This document shows, in pieces, positions 1 to 5,055 of a stretch of DNA of 5,055 nucleotides (position 1 is its first letter; each line of letters begins with the position of its first letter). Position numbers and translations under genes: made by a program. This stretch comes from an uncultured Collinsella sp. (GTDB taxonomy: Bacteria > Actinomycetota > Coriobacteriia > Coriobacteriales > Coriobacteriaceae), in assembly GCA_900549215.1 (NCBI GenBank), contig URNJ01000130.1, positions 1 to 5,055 of the forward strand. Direction: 5' to 3'. The notes under the pieces were generated by a model. That model was given only the letters and a program-made list of their open reading frames with translations, ran no database searches and was not told the DNA's origin.

Positions 1-46
1 GGATGGATCCCAAGCGCGCCGGCCGTCGTTTTTCTGTTGCTGCCGC

Positions 47-493
47 TTACTCGGCGAGCTGCTTTAGCACATCACAGGCGATTTCGACGGCATCGTCGAT
101 GCAACCGGGACAGCTGCGGAGCGGACCCTTGTCCGATCCGATGCCCTTGAGCGTGCCGCAGACGGTCGTCGTGTTCTTCTCGCCAAAACGCTTGGCGATT
201 TCGCGCGACAGCTTGTAGGTCTGGCCCTTGGTCTTGGGGTTTTCCATGCCGTCGCTCATCACAAAGCCCATGATGGCCACGGCGCCCGAGATGGCGCCGC
301 AGGTTTCGGTCATGCCGCCCATGCCGGCACCAAAGCCCTCGGTGAGGGTAAAGGCGATCTGGGGGTCGAGTCCGACGGCAGGCGCGAGGGTGCAGGCTAC
401 GGCCTGGGCGCAGTTAAAGCCGCGGGCGTGGTATTCGGCAGCCTGAGCCTGACAGGCGTTGATGTCGAGCTGGGCTGTATCGATTTGTTTCAT
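47..493 (-). CDS. C_GCAxxG_C_C family putative redox-active protein
   Basis: This 148-residue protein matches the C_GCAxxG_C_C family (putative redox-active proteins, often annotated only as C-GCAxxG-C-C family protein). Visible marks are a Phe-Asn-Cys-Ala-Gln motif with Cys28, a Thr-Cys-Gly-Ala-Ile-Ser-Gly-Ala motif with Cys65 (the CGAxxG core), Cys112 in Val-Cys-Gly, and a C-terminal CPGC pair (Cys128, Cys131). Further cysteines are at 14, 34 and 140. Gly-rich stretches around residues 53-60 and the helical C-terminus fit the family. No signal peptide or membrane segment is seen, so it is probably cytoplasmic. The ATG at 493 was chosen because AAGGAGA lies 5 bases upstream. The frame stays open upstream to a TTG at 601, and an ATG at 565 with a weaker GAGG is possible (172 residues), but the extra residues do not look like the family. 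The exact function is unknown: the cysteine pattern suggests metal or disulfide chemistry. It is divergent from metY. Confidence 0.85.
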   Translation of the reverse strand: MKQIDTAQLDINACQAQAAEYHARGFNCAQAVACTLAPAVGLDPQIAFTLTEGFGAGMGGMTETCGAISGAVAIMGFVMSDGMENPKTKGQTYKLSREIAKRFGEKNTTTVCGTLKGIGSDKGPLRSCPGCIDDAVEIACDVLKQLAE

Positions 494-498
494 CGTTG

Positions 499-505
499 TC
501 TCCTT
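499..505 (-). promoter_or_regulatory. Ribosome binding site of the C_GCAxxG_C_C gene
   Basis: On the minus strand AAGGAGA is followed by 5 bases and then ATG at 493. It is the best Shine-Dalgarno match in front of any start in this frame, and it favours the 148-residue protein over the longer forms starting at 565 or 601. Confidence 0.7.
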
Positions 506-656
506 GGTCACGGTGTACTCGCCTATGGTACCCGTGACGGGGCATGTAATCATCGAGAGCTTCATGTATGCCTCGTTTTTATCTATCGAGCAAATGCCCA
601 AGGCTTGAGATAAATACCCCTGATCAATTTGTCCAATAACCTACCTTGGGGATGGG

Positions 657-685
657 TTGAGAGGGGTGCCGGGTAGCGGTATCGT
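657..685 (+). promoter_or_regulatory. Candidate promoter for metY
   Basis: TTGAGA (657-662) and TATCGT (680-685) are separated by 17 bases, giving 5 of 6 and 4 of 6 matches to the housekeeping sigma consensus. Transcription would start near 692 and leave a leader of about 33 bases before metY. The divergent region 494-724 shows no SAM riboswitch or T-box signature that I can recognise. The match is weak and rests on pattern alone. Confidence 0.25.
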
Positions 686-711
686 GAACCAAATAAAACT
701 AAAACCCAGGC

Positions 712-718
712 AAGGGAG
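712..718 (+). promoter_or_regulatory. Ribosome binding site of metY
   Basis: AAGGGAG lies 6 bases before the ATG at 725, a normal spacing that supports this start. Confidence 0.7.
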
Positions 719-724
719 CTAGAT

Positions 725-2008
725 ATGAGCGAGCAGACCATCGGTACTACATGTGTTCAGGGCGGCTATCACCCGGGAGATGCCGAGCCGCGCCAGGTGC
801 CCATCTACCAGTCCACCACGTGGAAGTACGACACGTCCGAGCACATGGGCAAGCTGTTTGACCTGGAGGAGTCGGGCTATTTCTACAGCCGTCTGCAGAA
901 TCCCACGTGCGATTTGGTTGCCGCCAAGATCTGTGAGATGGAGGGAGGCGCCGCCGCGATGCTTACGAGCTCGGGCATGGCTGCGAACTTCCTCGCGATC
1001 TTTAACGTGGCCGGTGCCGGCGATCACGTGGTCGCGAGCTCTGCCATTTACGGCGGTACGTATAACCTGCTCGCCCACACCATGGGCCGCATGGGCGTGA
1101 CCTGCACGTTCGTTGCCCCCGACTGCACCGATGAGGAGCTCGAGGCAGCCTTTGAGCCCAATACCAAGCTCGTCTTTGGCGAGACGATTGCCAACCCCGC
1201 CCTTGCCGTGCTCGATATTGAGCGCTTTGCCAAGGCCGCACATGACCACGGCGTGCCGCTGATGGTCGACAACACCTTCCCGACGCCTGTGATGTGCCGT
1301 CCCTTTGAGTGGGGTGCCGACATCGTTACGCACTCCACCACCAAGTACATGGATGGACATGCTGCCTACCTGGGCGGCGTGATCGTTGACCACGGCCAGT
1401 TTGACTGGATGGCCCATGCGGACAAGTTCCCGGGTCTTACCACGCCCGATGAGAGCTACCACGGCGTGACCTATGCCGAGAAGTTTGGTCGCGAGGGTGC
1501 CTTCATTACCAAGGCAACCGCTCAGCTCATGCGCGATCTTGGTCCTATGCAGAATCCGCAGGCGGCCTTCTTCCTGAACAGCTCGCTCGAGAGCCTGCAT
1601 GTGCGCATGCCGCGTCATTGCGAGAACGGCCTGGCCGTTGCCAAGTTCCTGCAGAGCCATCCCAAGGTGCGCTTCGTGAGCTATCCGGGCCTGGAGGGCG
1701 ATAAGTACTATGACATCGCTCAGAAGTACATGCCCAACGGTACCTGCGGCGTTGTGAGCTTTGGCTTTAACGGTGGTCGCGCGGCGGCCGAGACCTTTAT
1801 GAAGAGCCTCAAGCTCGCCCAGATCGCCACGCACGTTGCCGACGCCCGCACTTGCTGCCTGCATCCTGCTAACGCTACGCATCGCCAGATGAACGACGAG
1901 GAACTCATCGCCTGCGGTATCTCCGCCGACATGGTGCGCCTGTCGTGCGGCCTTGAGGACACGGCCGATCTGATTGCCGACCTTGAGCAGGCACTCGAGC
2001 AGTGCTAG
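725..2008 (+). CDS. metY: O-acetylhomoserine sulfhydrylase (O-acetylhomoserine aminocarboxypropyltransferase), PLP-dependent
   Basis: This 427-residue protein belongs to the Cys/Met metabolism PLP-enzyme family. It is predicted to make homocysteine from O-acetyl-L-homoserine and sulfide, or methionine from methanethiol, in the cytoplasm. The PLP lysine is Lys207 in His-Ser-Thr-Thr-Lys-Tyr. Tyr54 and Arg56 (YSR) are the phosphate contacts usually donated by the neighbouring subunit. SSGM at 82-85 is the phosphate loop, Tyr109 the ring-stacking residue, Asp182 (VDNTF) the pyridine-nitrogen partner, and Arg406 (RLSCGLED) the substrate-carboxylate arginine. The stretch FPGLTTPDESYHG at 235-247 and the length are characteristic of O-acetylhomoserine sulfhydrylases rather than the shorter cystathionine gamma-synthases or methionine gamma-lyases (about 380-400 residues). 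The substrate (acetyl or succinyl ester) cannot be settled from sequence alone. Its frame contains no TTA, CTA or TCA codon. The first hairpin of the downstream region starts 14 bases after the stop. Confidence 0.93.
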   Translation: MSEQTIGTTCVQGGYHPGDAEPRQVPIYQSTTWKYDTSEHMGKLFDLEESGYFYSRLQNPTCDLVAAKICEMEGGAAAMLTSSGMAANFLAIFNVAGAGDHVVASSAIYGGTYNLLAHTMGRMGVTCTFVAPDCTDEELEAAFEPNTKLVFGETIANPALAVLDIERFAKAAHDHGVPLMVDNTFPTPVMCRPFEWGADIVTHSTTKYMDGHAAYLGGVIVDHGQFDWMAHADKFPGLTTPDESYHGVTYAEKFGREGAFITKATAQLMRDLGPMQNPQAAFFLNSSLESLHVRMPRHCENGLAVAKFLQSHPKVRFVSYPGLEGDKYYDIAQKYMPNGTCGVVSFGFNGGRAAAETFMKSLKLAQIATHVADARTCCLHPANATHRQMNDEELIACGISADMVRLSCGLEDTADLIADLEQALEQC

Positions 2009-2022
2009 GCTAGCGTTCGCAT

Positions 2023-2058
2023 AAGGCGCCGATGCTGGCAGAAAGCTTCGGCGACCTT
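2023..2058 (+). repeat. Stem-loop just after metY
   Basis: AAGG + CGCCGA + T + GCT pairs with AGC + T + TCGGCG + A + CCTT around the 7-base loop GGCAGAA. This gives 13 base pairs with one T-T mismatch and one bulged A. It is followed only by TAGTTCC, so there is no T tract. It could protect the metY mRNA end, pause polymerase, or act as the first of two tandem terminators. Confidence 0.5.
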
Positions 2059-2076
2059 TAGTTCCGATTCCGTAGG

Positions 2077-2123
2077 CGGGACCCCAATCGCGACTGTTTA
2101 CAGGCGATCGGGGCCCCGTTTTT
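2077..2123 (+). terminator. Intrinsic terminator between metY and the MFS gene
   Basis: CGGGACCCCAATCGC (2077-2091) pairs with GCGATCGGGGCCCCG (2104-2118), giving 15 positions with two A-C mismatches around a 12-base loop. The stem is followed directly by TTTTT (2119-2123). It sits 68 bases after the metY stop but only 26 bases before the preferred permease ATG, so it also lies in, or immediately before, the permease leader. Confidence 0.75.
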
Positions 2124-2138
2124 GCGTTGGGCCACTCG

Positions 2139-2144
2139 AAAGGA
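2139..2144 (+). promoter_or_regulatory. Ribosome binding site deciding the MFS start
   Basis: AAAGGA ends at 2144, directly against the first possible ATG (2144) with no spacer. The second in-frame ATG at 2150 has a normal spacer of 5 bases. This makes 2150 the likelier start and removes two residues from the longest reading. Confidence 0.6.
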
Positions 2145-2149
2145 TGGAT

Positions 2150-3454
2150 ATGGAGAAAACCGCAGAGCAGCTGCGCCGCGAGCACATTGCCCTTGAGGGC
2201 GACACCCATGGCAAGAACAAGTGGGCGATTCTGTTTACCGTGCTCATCATGACGTTTATGGTGTGTCTGGATTCGACCGTCGTGACCGTGGCGCTGCCCG
2301 TGATACAAAAGGAGCTGGGCGTGGGCCTCGATCGCATTCAGCTGGTAAGCTCGGTGTATCTGCTTGCGACTTGCGTGGCTATGTTGCCGTTTGGTCGTCT
2401 GGGCGACGTGCGCGGCAAGGTGAATGTGTTCCAGCTGGGCGTCATCGTCTTTTCGGTCGGTTCGCTGCTGTGCGGCCTTTCGGCCTCGCTCGAGGTTCTT
2501 ATCCTGGCACGCATTGCTCAGGGCGTCGGTTGCGCGGCGGCCATGGCTAACAACATGGGTATCATCACCGAGTCGTTTCCGGCGCGCGAACGAGGCCGTG
2601 CCATGGGTATTCTTGCGACCTTTGTGGCCCTCGGCATGATGTGTGGCCCCGTGCTCGGCGGCATGCTGGTGGCAAGCTTTCCTTGGGAGAGCATCTTCCT
2701 CATCAACCTGCCCATTGGCGTCATCTCGTTTATCGTGGGGCTCTACACGCTGCCGCATGTTAAGCCGGAGGCCGGCGAGCGCCCCATGTCCCTGATCGAG
2801 GCCGCTCGTCGCTGCTTTGCAAATTCGGCCTTCACCATCAACCTTGCCTGCATGCTCATCGTGTTCGTTGGTATTGGCGCATCTGAGTTTATTCTGCCGT
2901 TCTATTTTCAGGACGCCCATGGTTTTGGTTCCGACATTTCCGGATTGCTCTTTTTGGCGCTGCCGATGGTGAATGCCTTTATCGGACCGCTTTCGGGTAC
3001 GGTTTCGGACCGTGTTGGCTGCGAGGGCCCCACGGCGGTCGGCCTGGGCGTGTACGTGTGCGGTCTCTTTGCGGTAAGCACGCTCGACGAGCACTCTTCT
3101 ATCCCTGTGATCGTGTGCTGCGTTGCGTTTATGTCGTGTGGCACGTCGATTTTCCAGAGCCCCAACAACTCGCTGTATATGGGCTCGGCTCCGCGCGAAG
3201 CGCTCGGCTTTGCGGGCAGCCTGGGCAGCCTGGCGCGCTACGCCGGCATGGCACTCGGCATTACGGCGGCGTCGCATATCCTGTATGGGCAGATGAGCGT
3301 GGCGATGGGCGAGGCCGTGACCAGTTTTGTTGCAGGCCGTCCGGATGTATTCCTATTCGGCTTTCGATCGGTGTTCTATGTGCTTATGGCTGTGGCCGCT
3401 GTGGGCTTTGCGCTTGCCATAGTGCGTTTGGTGAAGATGCGCGCCCGCCATTAG
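2150..3454 (+). CDS. MFS transporter, EmrB/QacA (DHA2)-like, short 12-segment form
   Basis: This 434-residue inner-membrane permease belongs to the major facilitator superfamily, probably a proton-driven exporter of drugs or other small molecules. DHA2-type marks appear in order: LDSTVVTVALP at 40-50 in the first segment, the motif A loop GRLGDVRGK at 82-90, RIAQGVG at 121-127, motif C GPVLGG at 166-171, and WESIFLINLPIG at 179-190. Twelve hydrophobic segments can be drawn: six between about 25 and 202 and six between about 226 and 426. The usual DHA2 protein has 14 segments. Here the sixth segment runs through a short loop (about 203-224) straight into the MSLIEAARRCFANSAF region, which in 14-segment members follows the two central helices, so those two appear to be absent. 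The substrate is unknown. There is no partner membrane-fusion protein or adjacent local regulator. It starts 26 bases after a terminator and ends before a hairpin lacking a T tract. Confidence 0.88.
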   Translation: MEKTAEQLRREHIALEGDTHGKNKWAILFTVLIMTFMVCLDSTVVTVALPVIQKELGVGLDRIQLVSSVYLLATCVAMLPFGRLGDVRGKVNVFQLGVIVFSVGSLLCGLSASLEVLILARIAQGVGCAAAMANNMGIITESFPARERGRAMGILATFVALGMMCGPVLGGMLVASFPWESIFLINLPIGVISFIVGLYTLPHVKPEAGERPMSLIEAARRCFANSAFTINLACMLIVFVGIGASEFILPFYFQDAHGFGSDISGLLFLALPMVNAFIGPLSGTVSDRVGCEGPTAVGLGVYVCGLFAVSTLDEHSSIPVIVCCVAFMSCGTSIFQSPNNSLYMGSAPREALGFAGSLGSLARYAGMALGITAASHILYGQMSVAMGEAVTSFVAGRPDVFLFGFRSVFYVLMAVAAVGFALAIVRLVKMRARH

Positions 3455-3458
3455 CGTG

Positions 3459-3494
3459 TTGGGAGGCTGACTGCCACGATTCGCGCCGTCCCAA
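3459..3494 (+). repeat. Stem-loop after the MFS gene
   Basis: TTGGGA + GGC (3459-3467) pairs with GCC + bulged G + TCCCAA (3485-3494) around a 17-base loop. It lies 4 bases after the permease stop. AAAGACTGG follows instead of a T tract, so it is not a classical intrinsic terminator. It may mark the mRNA 3' end or a factor-dependent stop. Confidence 0.4.
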
Positions 3495-3547
3495 AAAGAC
3501 TGGTTTGTGGTGCGATGCGGCTTGTGGGGCGGGCGGGGGTCGGTCCG

Positions 3548-3556
3548 TGGTAGACT
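3548..3556 (+). promoter_or_regulatory. Candidate extended -10 promoter for xpt
   Basis: TGGTAGACT fits the extended -10 pattern TGnTAnnnT, with no good -35 hexamer at the right distance. Transcription would start near 3563, giving a leader of about 49 bases. That is too short for a purine riboswitch, whose conserved joining segments are not visible between 3455 and 3611. Confidence 0.4.
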
Positions 3557-3596
3557 ATCGAACAACGTTTATTAATCGCGCGGTATCGTTGCCGTG

Positions 3597-3604
3597 AGAA
3601 GGGG
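3597..3604 (+). promoter_or_regulatory. Ribosome binding site of xpt
   Basis: AGAAGGGG is followed by a 7-base spacer and ATG at 3612. It supports that ATG over the in-frame GTG at 3594, which would overlap this site. Confidence 0.7.
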
Positions 3605-3611
3605 TTGCGCC

Positions 3612-4190
3612 ATGCAGGAGCTTGAGGATCGTATTCGCCATGACGGCATCGTAAAGGCCGGTAACGTCCTTAAGGTTGATGCCTTCCTCAACCACCAGTG
3701 CGACGTTGAGCTGTTCGACCACATGGGCGCCGAGTGGGCCCGTCTGTTCAAGGATGTCGAGATCAACAAGATCCTGACGATTGAGGCTTCGGGCATTGGC
3801 ATGGCTTGCATCGCGGCTCAGCATTTTGGCGGCGTGCCGGTGGTCTTTGCCAAGAAGGCGCAGTCCATCAACCTCGACGGCGAGCAGTACGCCACGACCA
3901 TCTACTCCTTTACCAAGCAGAAGGAGTACCCGGTCATCGTTGGCAAGCGCTTCCTGTCCGAGGGCGACAAGGTCCTGATCATCGACGACTTCTTGGCCAA
4001 CGGGTGCGCGCTCGAGGGTCTTATCAAGATCTGCGAGGCTGCGGGTGCCGAGGTTGCCGGCATTGGCATCGCCGTTGAGAAGGGCTTCCAGGGCGGTGGC
4101 GATAAGCTCCGCGAGCGCGGCTTCCGCGTTGAGAGCCTCGCCCGTATCGCCGATATGGACTGCGATACCGGCGAGATCACCTTCGGCTAA
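3612..4190 (+). CDS. xpt: Xanthine phosphoribosyltransferase
   Basis: This 192-residue cytoplasmic purine-salvage enzyme converts xanthine and PRPP to XMP and pyrophosphate, feeding GMP synthesis. It aligns along its whole length with Bacillus subtilis Xpt (194 residues, from memory). Leu20 and Asn27 in VLKVDAFLNHQ correspond to the base-binding positions. The PRPP loop is VLIIDDFLANG at 121-131 with the acidic pair Asp125-Asp126. Lys157 in AVEKGFQ is the equivalent of the C-terminal base-site lysine. YSFTKQ at 98-103 is also typical. The start at 3612 follows a good ribosome binding site and gives the family's normal N-terminus. A GTG at 3594 would add six atypical residues. No xanthine permease gene (pbuX) follows within the window, unlike the xpt-pbuX operon of Bacillus. 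The frame lacks TTA, CTA and TCA codons, matching metY. A strong terminator follows 27 bases after the stop. Confidence 0.95.
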   Translation: MQELEDRIRHDGIVKAGNVLKVDAFLNHQCDVELFDHMGAEWARLFKDVEINKILTIEASGIGMACIAAQHFGGVPVVFAKKAQSINLDGEQYATTIYSFTKQKEYPVIVGKRFLSEGDKVLIIDDFLANGCALEGLIKICEAAGAEVAGIGIAVEKGFQGGGDKLRERGFRVESLARIADMDCDTGEITFG

Positions 4191-4217
4191 ACGCGCAACA
4201 CAAGCGATTGGTATGCG

Positions 4218-4254
4218 ATGTGACAAAGGGACTGTCCCTTTGTCACATTTTTTT
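4218..4254 (+). terminator. Perfect palindrome plus T tract (intrinsic terminator, REP-like)
   Basis: ATGTGACAAAGGGAC (4218-4232) and GTCCCTTTGTCACAT (4234-4248) are exact reverse complements around a single T. They would fold as a 14-bp stem with loop CTG, followed by TTTTTTT (4248-4254). It is well placed to end xpt transcription. From memory, very similar AAAGGGAC/GTCCCTTT palindromes occur as dispersed repeats in gut Actinobacteria and Clostridia, so it may also be a copy of a mobile REP-like element. It lies exactly where composition changes. Confidence 0.8.
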
Positions 4255-4272
4255 ATGAGGGGAGGTGTTGAT
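4249..4272. other. Composition junction between two genome types
   Basis: To the left, codons are GC-rich and TTA is absent from the metY and xpt frames. To the right, the reading frame holds 12 TTA codons in 261 and many ATA, AGA and AAA codons. The change falls between the palindrome and the next ATG, with no transposase, tRNA or duplicated target seen beside it. It may be an edge of transferred DNA or an assembly join at a repeat. Confidence 0.6.
4259..4265 (+). promoter_or_regulatory. Ribosome binding site of the PRD regulator
   Basis: GGGGAGG is followed by 7 bases (TGTTGAT) and ATG at 4273, a strong Firmicutes-type site. It supports the 4273 start over the in-frame ATG at 4255, which has only the T tract in front of it. 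Confidence 0.6.
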
Positions 4273-5055
4273 ATGGATGAGAACAAACCAGTATATAGTA
4301 AAGCGGATCGGCAGACGATCATATTACTTGATCTGCTAACGATCAACGAACCACTCAAATATTTTTACTTTACATCCCTTTTTCATATTTCGGATGCAAC
4401 ATTAAGCAACGACCTGGAAGAGGTTGAAACATGGCTTGATCACTATAATCTGACTCTTTACCGAAGACCGGGAATGGGAATTTACTGGGAAGGAAAAGAG
4501 GAAGATTACCGTCAGGCAGTGACAATGGTATTGAGACAAAAGTTAAGAGGACATTCCTTAAAAGTATTGTTTGATAAAGAGAAAAAACTCAAAGAACGAA
4601 TGTTTCCGAATCTTACGCAAGAAGTGTTAGATGATACAAGAGATATCATTAAAAATATGCAGGGAGTGTTAGATATAGAATATACTGACCATTCCATTAG
4701 GCATTTAAGCTTGTATTTATTGATCACACAAAACAGGGTAAGAATGGGACATGAGATCAAAGAAGAGAAAGACGTCAGATCGATCACTCATTTACCAGAA
4801 TATCAGATTGCAAAATGGCTGGGAGGCAAGTTAAGCAATTTTGAAGGACATCAGCTCTCACAAGGAGAAGTATATAACATAGCAATGCAGCTTTTGGCAG
4901 CGAAGATCTGGAAAAACAAAAGTGAGAATAAGATCGATGAAGAAAGTTTTAAAGTCAGGCAGTTGGTCATGCGGATCATTGCTGAGATGGAAATACTTTT
5001 AGAAATGGAATTTTTTGAGAATGCGGTGTTGATCGATGGATTATGTAATCATATG
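4273..5055 (+). CDS. MtlR/LicR-like PRD-domain transcriptional regulator (3' end outside the window)
   Basis: The frame is open for 261 residues with no stop before the window ends. Residues about 12-80 form a DNA-binding helix-turn-helix of the PTS-regulator type: HISDATLSNDLEEVETWL at 38-55, then RRPGMGIYWEG at 64-74. PRD1 covers about 115-215, with YTDHSIRHLSLYLL (137-150) and EVYNIAMQLLAAK (199-211). PRD2 begins near 225 and reaches LIDGLCNHM, where His260 sits at a conserved PRD histidine position. Complete family members have about 600-700 residues with EIIB- and EIIA-like domains after PRD2, and control sugar uptake genes in response to PTS phosphorylation. Two oddities are seen. The usual first helix-turn-helix module is absent at the N-terminus, and both PRD1 histidine positions are changed (Tyr148, Gln206). 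Base and codon use differ sharply from the genes to the left, and no sugar or PTS gene is in view. Confidence 0.8.
   Translation, partial: MDENKPVYSKADRQTIILLDLLTINEPLKYFYFTSLFHISDATLSNDLEEVETWLDHYNLTLYRRPGMGIYWEGKEEDYRQAVTMVLRQKLRGHSLKVLFDKEKKLKERMFPNLTQEVLDDTRDIIKNMQGVLDIEYTDHSIRHLSLYLLITQNRVRMGHEIKEEKDVRSITHLPEYQIAKWLGGKLSNFEGHQLSQGEVYNIAMQLLAAKIWKNKSENKIDEESFKVRQLVMRIIAEMEILLEMEFFENAVLIDGLCNHM

Noticed and set aside
1..46. GC-rich self-complementary stretch (GCGCGCCGGCCG) after the first gene's stop
   Set aside because: The arms are too short and no suitably placed T tract follows on the minus strand, so a terminator call is not supported.
494..601. N-terminal extension of the cysteine protein from ATG 565 or TTG 601
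   Set aside because: The added residues do not resemble the family, and the ATG at 493 has the better ribosome binding site. The 565 start remains a minor alternative.
605..645. Possible Rrf2/IscR-like or FNR-like operator around AATACCCCTGATCAATTTG
   Set aside because: Only one half-site resembles those consensus sequences and the second half does not match, so I cannot support a named operator.
719..3277. An 852-codon open frame on the minus strand opposite metY and most of the permease gene
   Set aside because: Its codons lie exactly opposite the codons of the two real genes, so it stays open only because TTA, CTA and TCA are unused there. The product is rich in His, Arg and Ala, has no recognisable domain, and crosses a terminator.
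3555..4358. A 267-codon minus-strand open frame over xpt and the junction
   Set aside because: It is also codon-aligned with xpt and has no family resemblance. It runs through the palindrome and into the AT-rich part, so it is a shadow frame.
4512..4787. A 91-codon minus-strand frame inside the regulator
   Set aside because: The opposite strand carries clear helix-turn-helix and PRD sequence throughout. This frame has no domain and is not preceded by a convincing ribosome binding site.

Overview
Bases 1 to about 4250 look like chromosome of a Coriobacteriia gut actinobacterium, most like Collinsella. The DNA is GC-rich (35 G/C in 60 bases at 1321-1380). The genes use almost no TTA, CTA or TCA codons, and strong purine-rich ribosome binding sites precede the starts. 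The genus is a judgement from composition and gene type, not from a database match. From about 4249-4272 to the end the DNA changes character: it is AT-rich (18 G/C in 60 bases at 4561-4620), uses 12 TTA codons in 261, and encodes a PTS-type regulator typical of Firmicutes such as Lachnospiraceae. The window therefore seems to join two kinds of genome, either by horizontal transfer or by chimeric assembly.

Layout. On the minus strand, 47-493 encodes a small C_GCAxxG_C_C-family cysteine-rich, probably redox-active protein. It is divergent from metY (725-2008, plus), an O-acetylhomoserine sulfhydrylase-type PLP enzyme, with 231 bp between the two starts. After metY come two consecutive hairpins, the second a clear intrinsic terminator (2077-2123). 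Only 26 bp later begins an MFS drug/H+ antiporter-like permease (2150-3454). This is followed by a hairpin without a T tract, a probable short promoter, and xpt, a xanthine phosphoribosyltransferase (3612-4190). A 31-bp perfect palindrome plus seven T's (4218-4254) ends xpt. The final gene (4273 to the window end, incomplete) is an MtlR/LicR-like regulator with a helix-turn-helix, PRD1 and the start of PRD2.

How the parts relate. metY makes homocysteine or methionine from O-acetylhomoserine, and the divergent cysteine protein may sit in the same redox/sulfur context, but only position links them. The permease and xpt look like independent units. The regulator has no visible relation to its left neighbours, which supports the junction reading.

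I found no CRISPR array, tRNA, rRNA, transposase or clear new multi-gene system. The points most worth following are the junction at the palindrome, the unusual PRD regulator, the short 12-segment DHA2-like permease, and the terminator squeezed against the permease start.
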